DNA from: Rodentolepis nana
Lineage: Eukaryota > Platyhelminthes > Cestoda > Cyclophyllidea > Hymenolepididae
Assembly (NCBI GenBank): GCA_900617975.1
Contig: UZAE01000065.1
Span: 1 to 43,924, forward strand
Length of the DNA: 43,924 nt
Direction of reading: 5' to 3'
The notes below the pieces were generated by a model, which was not told the DNA's origin, ran no database searches, and worked only from the letters and a program-made list of their open reading frames with translations. Each line of letters starts with the position of its first letter. Position 1 is the stretch's first letter. A program made the translations under genes and the position numbers. This document shows positions 34,001 to 39,610 of the stretch, piece by piece.

Positions 34001-36857
34001 ATTATTTACTCAAATACTAAAGAAAGATGAGGAAATGGCTTAGTCAATATTAACCAGCTGTTTGTGACTATCGAAGGAAAAAAGGTCTGATCCATTTCTT
34101 CAAAAACTGAAGATCTTGAAGAGTCAGATATTGATGGAAAAAAAACAACTTAAGATGACGCTGGAGACTGTCTAATGGAACTTGACTCATTACCCTATAA
34201 AACACTCCGAATGCGCACTCCTTTACTTTATTTACAAAAGCCATTCCCCTGTTCAACATGCTCAAATTCCTTATCATAAATGGAAATTGGGGTATTTTGT
34301 TTTGTGGTTGGTAATTGCTAGACATTCACAGTTACGATTTTTGCAATTAATATCAAACAGTTTGGAAATTTTGCCATTTGACTTTTGGCGTATATTTTGT
34401 ATTTTTATCGTTCCTCTAAAATTCTTTAATTTACACACTTAGTGAAGAACATTTCAGCAAAAAAAGTAAATGTAATTGAAGATCTCTAGCCATTTATTAA
34501 AGCTTCAATATTTTCCTCAATTAATTTCAACTCACAAGGATGCAGTTCATCACTTCAGGTGCAATTTAATGCCAACAAAAGTAAAGCCAAAGCAAGATCA
34601 TAACATACAACCGAACCCTTATTAGCGCAACTACTTGCTAATAGATCGCTTCCCGATCATTATAAACATAATAATTACCACCTTGAATCTTATCCAAACA
34701 CTCTAGCAAACTTGAAATGAAAGACTGGCCGCCGCTAATAGCATACTCTGTTGACACCTCAACCAACCCGACTGCTTTACGCTGATTGGCTCATAAGGCA
34801 ATATTTTGATAGGTGCGCCCACCTCTCAGACAAATCATGTAATTTAATGAAGGCCGACCCGAGTACTTTAAGGTGAGAAGCAGAATAAGCACGCTTAGCT
34901 CCGCGGTATCGAATTTCCATCGATCACGTGGGAGGAAGGAAAAAGTAGGGGAAAGTAGTACTAGTATCGTTGCGTAGTCACTAAGTCGTATACGTAGCAG
35001 TAGTAAAAATAAATGTCAGTTGTAGATCATTTACGTTCATTGAGCTTAAAGAAAATGTAAATTAGGTCGGCTGAAATCTTGCAATAAACTGTAAGCAACA
35101 GGATGTTAAAGAAAATAAGGTGAAAGATGGTTAAATTTCACAAGTGCAATGATCTTCACCACAACCACTATAAGAATAAAAATGAGAGTGAAAATCAATA
35201 TGCACCAAATCATCGAGAAAAAAAAACCAAATTAGTCTAAGCCATTCCGATTTTTGACATCAAGCTAAGTGATCAGCCAGCACATAAGGTAATAGACAAC
35301 ATGGAGGCTGATCATTGCCACCATTAAAAAGCGTTTAACAAAATACCTATTGGTAAAAGGGTTTTATCATGGTGCTTTACAGGAAATAAACTTAAATTTC
35401 GTAACTTAAAAAAAAACCCAAGACCTCTACTGTCACCTATAATTCAGTTAAACCTCCACGACGTCAGCACACAACAGTCAAGATAAATGTGTTTATGCTA
35501 TAGGGTCACAAGTAAGTAGTGATAGAATCGTATGAGGATTTAAAATAGGTAGCTTCAATTTAGCTAGAAAGACGATTACACGCTCTTAGATAAATGAAAT
35601 TGAAAATTAAAAACTAAAGAAAGTAGGAGAACAAGTAATATATCGAATATATCTTAGTCCAATAGACATAACTCAAACCTACAGCAGAGTAGACCATTAA
35701 TATAAATAAAAAGTCCTCCAATCGTAAATAAATAATGATAATTTTGGTTAAAAGCTAATGAAATGCGACTAAATAGATACTAGCACAAATTAGTAGTAGT
35801 AGTACTCTTCAAGTTACAAAATAATTGAAGGCGTTTCGAGTGCATAAATGCGAAATCAAAAGCAATACACCGTGGTAAGATTTGTACTGTAAAAGCAATG
35901 AAAGGGAAAAATTTGGCAAATATTAAAATAGACTCGCTTCATCAAGTTTGGATGCATGGATGCAACAGTAGGTTCGGTAGATTTTGGGAGCTGATGAAAG
36001 AATTGAGAAGATGAGAAAGCTTGATCAATAATATTTGTCCGTTGCGTAGATCCATTTACTCGAAATTGTGGTTTAGAGGTCGGCCTATTACTGTGCTTCA
36101 AGGTGGGTGGAATTAAAAGATGAGGAAGGAGTTTTCGGCAGATTTCTTGGAGGTACAAAGACTCCGCTTGTCGAGATTGTAGGGCCTGGTGAAGATGACC
36201 TGCAGAGTAGAGCCTTTGAAGAACAACCTCGTCTGCAGGTGGTGTGGTTTTAATATCGTCTTCATCGGTGGGTTCGAAAAAAGCTGTAAAATCGAGAGAA
36301 AAATGTATGCTGTTTAAAGACATCAAATTACAAAAAACTAATATTAAGGACGGCGATCAAAAGCAAATATGCACATTAACAAGCACAAGCAGGCCGGAAA
36401 TCAAGTATGCATTATTCCGAATAACAACGTACCATCTAAATGACTAAAAACTACAAAGAGAGTGAATGAGAAGTGAACACGAAATGTTGCAAATAGGAAT
36501 TTTAAAAGTGAAAACAAGATTACGTACCATTTGTAAGAGCAAGTAGGTGTTCAACGTGATGAACAACGCAGGGAAGGAGTTTTTGTTCAATGAGGTTAGA
36601 GATATCAACCTAAATAAATATATATTAAAAAGAAATGAGGGGCAATACGGTTCTAATTCGTAGAAGGAGAACACTGCAAATATGTTGAAGTTGGGCTTTA
36701 ATGTCTGCAGTGAACTTCTCATCATCAGTTAATTTTCTACAAATACCATTTAAATAAGATTAAAGTATTGCCGAAATTATAACAAAGCAAAAATATTTGG
36801 ACAGCAAACTTACGAAAACCATCGTAGAATATAACGCTCGATTACGATATCAAAAAT
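20102..36857 (-). CDS. SNX14: Sorting nexin-14 (SNX14) orthologue, 18 exons, 5' end incomplete
   Basis: Sorting nexins of the SNX13/14/19/25 group are membrane-anchored proteins with PXA, RGS, PX and nexin-C domains; SNX14 works at endoplasmic reticulum-lipid droplet/endolysosome contacts. Exons on the minus strand, 5' to 3': 36857-36814, 36736-36649, 36609-36528, 36283-36060, 33358-33275, 32974-32930, 32858-32772, 31672-31558, 30624-30270, 28802-28701, 28625-28567, 28122-27588, 26821-26674, 24505-24359, 23510-23295, 23218-22983, 22453-22182, 20301-20102. Every junction is GT-AG and all phases close, giving about 1012 residues. Collinear matches to remembered vertebrate SNX14 include KLTDDEKF in PXA, EFYVLEQRLVEFHG in PX, FGKFVKSVP and AKEKGQF after PX, and WNKQLTYTLLD near the end. 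The N-terminal membrane segment(s) and start codon are not securely located. The protein is longer than the roughly 946-residue human form because of insertions in RGS, the linker and PX. Orthology is seen in sequence; the cellular role is inferred from the family. Confidence 0.9.
20681..20725 (-). CDS. SNX14: Possible SNX14 45-nt microexon (tentative)
   Basis: On the minus strand, TTATCTAAAAG is followed by 45 nt and then GTGAGT. The phases (one base in, one base out) fit exactly between the exons at 22182 and 20301, adding MRAVPPADDSWNLNP without a stop. SNX14 of vertebrates has about 40 more residues at this position than the direct splice gives, so an extra exon is expected. The match itself is not residue-specific and the acceptor is purine-rich at its end. 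Confidence 0.35.
21838..21883 (+). repeat. C-rich pyrimidine tract in the last large SNX14 intron
   Basis: Runs such as ATCCCCCTCCCATTCC and CTCCCACCCACAACCCCCC. Confidence 0.8.
22182..22453 (-). CDS. SNX14: SNX14 exon, nexin-C domain
   Basis: A 272-nt exon after TTTCAACTCAG and before GTAAGC. It carries two hydrophobic helical stretches, YEIIYALGRNGWPFEDL and FRDFVDLHMRRQVDRFLSLL, then LASMLILLR. This corresponds to the nexin-C region with LEMYTDYYLQCKLEQLF and LITLLRD in SNX14. It ends with one base of a codon. An opposite-strand open frame over the same bases is a shadow. Confidence 0.87.
22983..23218 (-). CDS. SNX14: SNX14 exon, start of nexin-C domain
   Basis: A 236-nt exon before GTAAGT. 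It includes SFYDLFGYLVDNFRK, an acidic-basic linker, and LQDFLSWVQRIGTSCWCVIK. The vertebrate equivalent is [21 protein letters not shown]. The acceptor (AATATTTTTGAAG) is weak. The frame continues a few codons upstream, but phase and homology support the start given. Confidence 0.85.
23295..23510 (-). CDS. SNX14: SNX14 exon, PX to nexin-C linker
   Basis: An in-frame 72-codon exon between CATTGTAG and GTGTGA. It starts KGQFTDEFLTTFRTSC, matching KGQHLEPFIMNFINSC of SNX14. The rest is a variable polar linker ending QKRRYSSE. The donor is non-optimal but phase 0 agrees on both sides, and the other frames contain stops. Confidence 0.87.
24359..24505 (-). CDS. SNX14: SNX14 exon, PX domain end
   Basis: An in-frame 49-codon exon between CCTTTTTTGCAG and GTTAGT. 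It encodes YLLTQRFLRSSELMYTFLTA, then LDLRFGKFVKSVPILLAKE. It matches the final PX helix (QHPELSNSQLLADFL) and the LGKIIKSVP...KE segment of SNX14. The junction with the next exon reads AKE-KGQF, as in the vertebrate protein (EKGQ). Confidence 0.93.
24506..26673 (-). other. Long SNX14 intron within the PX domain
   Basis: Separates FERYIR from YLLTQRF, both in phase 0, so nothing between is needed for the PX domain. A GC-richer patch at 25250-25790 contains a 61-codon minus-strand frame (25593-25778) with no recognised motif. Confidence 0.7.
26674..26821 (-). CDS. SNX14: SNX14 exon, PX domain core
   Basis: A 148-nt exon giving KYAEFYVLEQRLVEFHGSQI, then RRLPARRYG and a helix ending FERYIR. 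This is the best-conserved part of the gene. SNX14 PX has YLEFYVLESKLTEFHG, an LPSKR loop and EFQEYLQ at the same places. The acceptor (CTGTAAAAAATAG) has a poor pyrimidine tract; the donor is GTATGC. Confidence 0.93.
27588..28122 (-). CDS. SNX14: SNX14 exon, basic linker and PX domain start
   Basis: The largest exon (535 nt), after ACTTCGCTCAG and before GTGAGT. The first ~85 residues are a Ser/Lys/Arg-rich linker (KSSKNFYKSSKHSSSHKD, then RRPRRLLFQRR), probably disordered. An acidic stretch (SPEEHDSVETSEIHE) leads into FSKWEVFIPFYA, which matches the first PX beta strand of SNX14 (WKISIPYV). About 60 residues follow before VSSKVTR, roughly 30 more than in the vertebrate strand 1-2 loop. The split Arg joins KYAEFY in the next exon to form the R-K-Y site corresponding to the PX basic motif. 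Confidence 0.87.
28567..28625 (-). CDS. SNX14: SNX14 59-nt exon, RGS-PX linker (found by phase)
   Basis: A short exon predicted because the flanking exons are out of phase with each other. It follows a strong acceptor (CTCCTTTTTGGACAG) and precedes GTAAGT. It encodes HQFFLPNEENPYFGTNGIP with split Lys and Asn codons at its edges. Its length (3n+2) exactly restores the frame between 28701 and 28122. There is no cross-species residue match, since this linker is variable, so support rests on splice sites and frame. Confidence 0.7.
28701..28802 (-). CDS. SNX14: SNX14 exon, end of RGS domain
   Basis: A 102-nt exon between GTGCTTTCAG and GTGAGT. It reads TMCSTMETFYLPAYMESPEY followed by LGRLGVSSPNATP. 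This aligns with the SNX14 segment TMRCLFEAYE...F..SDEYFRQL that closes the RGS fold. It ends with two bases (AA), so the next exon must supply one base. The large exon at 28122 does not, which is what led to the 59-nt exon between them. Confidence 0.85.
30270..30624 (-). CDS. SNX14: SNX14 exon, RGS domain with His/Cys-rich insertion
   Basis: A 355-nt exon. I placed the acceptor after TTTCCTCGTAG because it has a strong pyrimidine tract and restores the RGS core; the open frame continues upstream only as intron. It opens with EVVNKIETECISASLCERLK, an RGS helix. In the middle (30419-30493) lies a block with HNHSHDSSH followed by CSDC that has no counterpart in vertebrate SNX14. It then runs through LPPSLTTVIAEAVNNKMD and HTPEWTR. 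It ends in AG before GTACGT, and the split Arg is completed in the next exon. The RGS part is divergent, as is usual in this family, so GTPase-activating function should not be assumed. Confidence 0.85.
31016..31065. repeat. Compound (GT)n(AT)n microsatellite in a SNX14 intron
   Basis: Eight GT units, ACAT, then about 15 AT units. Confidence 0.95.
31447..31473. repeat. (GT)n microsatellite in a SNX14 intron
   Basis: About 13 uninterrupted GT units, 85 bp beyond the donor side of the SNX14 exon that ends at 31558. Confidence 0.95.
31558..31672 (-). CDS. SNX14: SNX14 exon, start of RGS domain
   Basis: A 115-nt exon between CGTCGTTTAG and GTAAGC (phase 0 in, 1 out). It encodes PSSMRMEALLHQPKQLGNFV, then QYMKSINSSSTMTVLLLM. 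It aligns with the first RGS helices of SNX14 (FMNFLKQEG...VLQFCL). This exon, joined to the acceptor at 30624, gives LLLMFEVVNKIE, the equivalent of the FCLTVEEFNDRI core of the RGS fold. Confidence 0.85.
31912..32207 (+). repeat. Dispersed repeat, copy 11, in a SNX14 intron
   Basis: It begins CGCAACGTATACTCATACGG, lacks the first ~40 bp, contains a C11 tract, and ends CATCAAAACGCCTGCTATTT with an ATAAATAAATAAA tail. It lies antisense to SNX14 between the exons at 31672 and 32772. Confidence 0.9.
32772..32858 (-). CDS. SNX14: SNX14 exon, PXA-RGS linker
   Basis: An in-frame 29-codon exon after TTTCCCTCTAG and before GTATGT. It encodes DNADYPKNSPMVPLLNNYID followed by DWFKSAKKL. The SP(M/L)VPLL motif matches SNX14 between PXA and RGS, and the basic end joins directly to a Pro-Ser start in the next exon, as in the vertebrate protein. 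Confidence 0.85.
32930..32974 (-). CDS. SNX14: SNX14 45-nt microexon, PXA end
   Basis: An in-frame 15-codon exon between a T-rich acceptor (TTTTTTAG) and a consensus GTAAGT donor, encoding DSLNTVFLYLLDPIT. It matches the DPDTVNHLLI-like segment that follows the PXA domain of SNX14. Phase is 0 on both sides, so skipping it would keep the reading frame. Confidence 0.83.
33275..33358 (-). CDS. SNX14: SNX14 exon, PXA domain end
   Basis: An 84-nt exon encoding AAQCTRSFLTEVLANHVLLP followed by ALDSIANP. This aligns with the CRSL...REIL...VFLPSLD...ADP stretch closing the SNX14 PXA domain. Two acceptors are possible. One is after ACTCAG at 33359 (phase 0, which fits the 36060 donor). The other, 16 nt upstream after TTTTAG, would start the exon at 33374 and needs a phase-2 partner that I could not find. 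The donor is the weak GTAATT. Confidence 0.8.
33650..33964 (-). repeat. Dispersed repeat, copy 12, in the largest SNX14 5' intron
   Basis: Full-length copy, tail side at left (TATTTATTTAAAATGCCAGG), 5' end at right (AAGTCTGTCGCCCACCCC). It lies in the same transcriptional sense as SNX14, between the exons at 33358 and 36060. Confidence 0.9.
34722..35010. promoter_or_regulatory. GC-richer island with CCAAT and CACGTG motifs in a SNX14 intron
   Basis: Inside the 2.7-kb intron between exons 36060 and 33358. It contains GCTGATTGGCTC (inverted CCAAT, 34781-34792) and GATCACGTGG (E-box/CACGTG at 34925-34930), with TCCGCGG between them. Its composition is unlike the flanks. This is what an internal promoter or enhancer might look like; no transcript evidence is available. 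Confidence 0.3.
36060..36283 (-). CDS. SNX14: SNX14 exon, PXA domain, conserved ALQSRQAE helix
   Basis: A 224-nt exon after TTTTACAG. It begins by completing Ala, then AFFEPTDEDDIK, an acidic variable stretch. It continues with HQALQSRQAESLYLQEICRK and LLPHLLIPP, which align with the SNX14 helix that carries ALRSRRDE and ends in a PYILPP-like motif. The donor chosen is CGA-GTAAAT (phase 0), which fits the acceptor at 33358. A nearer GTAATA after the Lys-His pair gives a frame that cannot be continued. The last residues (roughly NRPTSKPQFR) are therefore the least certain part. Confidence 0.8.
36528..36609 (-). CDS. SNX14: SNX14 exon, PXA domain
   Basis: An 82-nt exon between TTTATTTAG and GTACGT. 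It encodes VDISNLIEQKLLPCVVHHVE followed by HLLALTN and ends with one base of an Ala codon. It matches the SNX14 helix with VDI, a KLL motif and an HxE-type helix. Both phases agree with the neighbouring exons. Confidence 0.87.
36649..36736 (-). CDS. SNX14: SNX14 exon, PXA domain helices 2-3
   Basis: An 88-nt exon between TTTGTAG and GTATTG. It completes a Ser codon from the previous exon, then reads KLTDDEKFTADIKAQL followed by a helix ending LLLRIRT. The TDDE(K/S)F motif and the basic-hydrophobic helix align with the vertebrate SNX14 PXA domain. The downstream exon starts VDISNL, so the junction reads RIRT-VDI, equivalent to the conserved VDI turn in SNX14. Confidence 0.85.
36814..36857 (-). 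CDS. SNX14: SNX14 exon, start of PXA domain
   Basis: A 44-nt exon beginning in phase 0 after TTTTATAG and ending with two bases before GTAAGT. It encodes IFDIVIERYILRWF plus a split Ser. This matches the first PXA helix of SNX14, where the vertebrate protein has a hydrophobic helix followed by a WY pair. It is the most upstream exon I can place by homology. The exon before it must end in phase 0 and was not securely found. Confidence 0.8.
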
Positions 36858-37149
36858 CTATAAAACAGCATTGAAAGAAATAAAGGAAATACTTCTTGAA
36901 GATTTTCATTAGCATTTTGAGACAATTTTGGAACCCGTGGATCAAAAAATGAACGAGTGTATCTATGGAAATCATTTGATAATACATAAACCTACGTCAA
37001 GACGCCGCATCTGCAAAATGATACTGCTTTGAAAAAGTGAAAAGAAAATAGTGCTGAATTTTGGTTAGCATCCTCGAGTGAGTTTCCATGCTTATAAGTT
37101 CTATTAAGGTTGTTGCTAATAATGATATTTACGGAGATGAAAGTGAAAT

Positions 37150-37342
37150 ACCTTATAAGATTACTTAGGAAAAAACCAAAATAAAAGCAGATTAAAATTA
37201 ACGGAATGAAAAAAAGCATGTCAATGATCTGCCATCGTAAAACGGGTCGGATTTCCGTGGGACGGATATAGTGAAATAAGTAATAAAAGCAAGAATACAA
37301 GCAGCCTTGGAATTCTGTGCCTAGCGCAAGCCTTGATAACAC
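37150..37342 (-). other. Hydrophobic open frame, possible SNX14 membrane exon (weak)
   Basis: Upstream of the first placed SNX14 exon, a minus-strand frame reads RPVLRWQIIDMLFFIPLILI followed by CFYFGFFLS, a convincing transmembrane-like stretch preceded by basic residues. SNX14 proteins begin with one or two such segments, one of which opens NRYIHILMIF. The GT donors that follow (TAA-GTAATC, AAG-GTATTT) are not in phase 0, so at least one more exon would be needed before 36857. AT-rich DNA yields such frames by chance, so this is only a pointer to where the missing 5' end may be. Confidence 0.2.
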
Positions 37343-38410
37343 TTATAACAAATTTATGAAATTTATATTACAACCTGAGGCTTATTCTCCCCAGTAGTTC
37401 AATATTTTTAATACATAATATTTTTATAGAGTAATTTAATGCCTAATGTGTAGTAGTAGATAACCAAGGTCTTGTGGTATTTCCATATAAGAGTATTAAG
37501 TAAATTAATGATATTTTTGACCAAATTTAGGTTTCATTGTACCCCTAATTAAGAAATATGAATCATTACGAATTTATTTAGTTCTACTAATTCCTAAACA
37601 AGTGTTTGTATACAAATGCACTGTTAGCATACGCACTCATTTTTTACTTGATAATTAAAAGCGAAGTTTTTAGAACTCTCTTCCTTATTTTTGTACAAAA
37701 ATTTTATTTAATTAACTTGGTTACGATCTCATTACAGCTTATAAATTACGATTGACTACCAAATCGGTCTAGGCAATTATGTTTATAGATAGGAATCAAG
37801 TAAGATTATATGCCACAACACGCTAAATAGATAAGTACTTCTTCTTTTCTACTTATTGAAGTTACTTTGAGATTAGTGGCATTTGTGCTTATAACCAAGT
37901 GTAAACAACAATTACTGAATCTCCAAATGTTGTCGTTGTCATGATGTGTCGTTGAACAAATTACTAAATGTTGTTTATTCTCTTTTTTCAATAGCAAAGA
38001 TAAAACTACTCAGTGCCTAGCATGCAATATATTAAAATTGATGTCACCAAATGGTATAAAAATCAAATCTAAGTTACATCTAGACTTCAACATCTCTGCA
38101 AAACGCTTGTGATCTGTGAAGGTATCATTTTGAAATCAGAAGCATATTTTTAAAGATAAACTGTAACTTACGGTATTGATTCAATAATTAAACAAGGGTT
38201 AACCAAAATAAGCATGAATTTTCTTTAACAAATTTAACTTTATTAAATCTAATTGTCTTGTGCTACATTTGCTCTTTTTAAATGAAGTATTCATATAATT
38301 TTTGTGGGACACAGTGTATCTGATAATTTAGTTTCACTCGAATCATTTATCCTAATCAAATTTAAGATTTCATTTGCTCTTCAGATCTTTCCTTATTTAG
38401 CCACAGGCGT

Positions 38411-38440
38411 CTTCTCGATTGGCTATATACTCTACTATAG
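38411..38440 (+). promoter_or_regulatory. CCAAT plus TATA-like motif between the divergent genes
   Basis: TCTCGATTGGCTATATACTC: an inverted CCAAT abutting TATATA. It lies in the 2.7-kb stretch between the SNX14 and KAT6 5' ends, about 1.1 kb before the tentative KAT6 start. Such motifs are common in AT-rich DNA. Confidence 0.2.
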
Positions 38441-39171
38441 TTATCTTAACTGGTGAACCTTGGGTTCATAGTTGAAGTTACCAATGGAATCTTAATATAA
38501 ATAATGGCCGCTGTCTATTGGAACTTGTTCTGCCATAAACTGAATTAGACACCACATGTTGATCATAAATATGTACTGTTAGAAGGAATCGCATATACGC
38601 TACCCTAGGTATTTAAACTAATTATTGTAATAGTGTTATTTGTGAATTCTTAACTAAATGGTCATTCATAATGTAATAGTAATGTTAATAGAAAGAAAAC
38701 GAAGAATTTTCAAAATTCTCTAACGTTTCAGAGGATGAATCGCGACTGTATATTTTTTATTCTCACGAAAATTCATTGATGCTACTGCATTCGTGGGTCT
38801 CCTGTATAGTAGACCATAACTTGATCATCCATTTTTGAATCGAATTTAAATGAACTCAGATTATAATTCGATACCTATTCCACATACCTAGAGATCAACT
38901 AAATGAAGATATGCATGCTCAAGACAATTTCATAATATTTCAAATTCGGAGTGGAGAATCTCAAAAATATCCCTTATTAACATAAGAATTAAGTAATGGA
39001 GTATTCTATTCAGCTCCTAAAAATGTTTTTTATGAATGAATTTCGCAATCGATCACCCCCTTTGCTAATTTTGTTTTCGCTTCAACCGTATTGCAAAGCA
39101 AGAAAAGCACCACAAATTAACACTCTAATAAAGATTTGCGAAACAGCGTCATGTGCAAAAAGTTTTCAACA

Positions 39172-39172
39172 A

Positions 39173-39208
<36 letters not shown>

Positions 39209-39209
39209 T
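39172..39209. repeat. Palindromic (AT)n tract upstream of KAT6
   Basis: ACTCAT at the left and ATGAGT at the right enclose a pure AT run, so the whole 38 bp is self-complementary and could extrude as a cruciform. Confidence 0.93.
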
Positions 39210-39561
39210 AAATATTACTAGCGCCAAAAATTTAGAAACAGAAATTAGACTTAAAATTATTTTAAGGATCATGATGATTAAAAATAAATAAAACGATAAA
39301 TATTGAAATATTTATAAAAATCATGCACTTTAGAAACATAAAAATTAATTTCATACCGCAATTAACGGTTCTGAAAGATTTTATGCTTCTCTAACGGACA
39401 TATATTTAAATTTAAGTGCATATTAAAAAATTGATACACGACAAAAAGAAGAGAAAATAAACCTTCTTTGAATTAAAATGTATGATATATGTTATTTGTT
39501 AGTTCTTTCTTTTAAATTTTATTAGATTAATTATAACCGTCTTTTAATCACGCGTTAGTTT

Positions 39562-39610
39562 ATGCGGGTTTTGAGGACAATATTCATTTTGAACAAAATG
39601 CGACTTAGAG
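39562..39610 (+). CDS. KAT6: Tentative KAT6 start exon
   Basis: An ATG at 39562 follows an in-frame TAG at 39556-39558. It opens a 16-codon frame (MRVLRTIFILNKMRLR) ending one base into a codon at AGAG-GTATGC. A second in-frame ATG lies at 39598 in a good context (AACAAAATG). The phase matches the exon at 39873 (split Asp), leaving a 262-nt intron. Vertebrate KAT6 also has only ~12-15 residues before the winged helix. There is no residue conservation, so other start exons are possible. Confidence 0.35.

Larger units (their letters stand above)
36858..39561. other. Region between the divergent SNX14 and KAT6 genes
   Basis: Should contain the missing SNX14 5' exon(s), both transcription starts and possibly an earlier KAT6 exon. 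The only items seen are the hydrophobic frame at 37150-37342, a CCAAT/TATA-like pair at 38411 and the palindromic (AT)n at 39172-39209. Confidence 0.6.

Noticed and set aside
36990..37012. Mini-exon reading MRRLDV upstream of the first placed SNX14 exon
   Set aside because: Ends in the wrong phase for the exon at 36857, and a 19-nt match is within chance.
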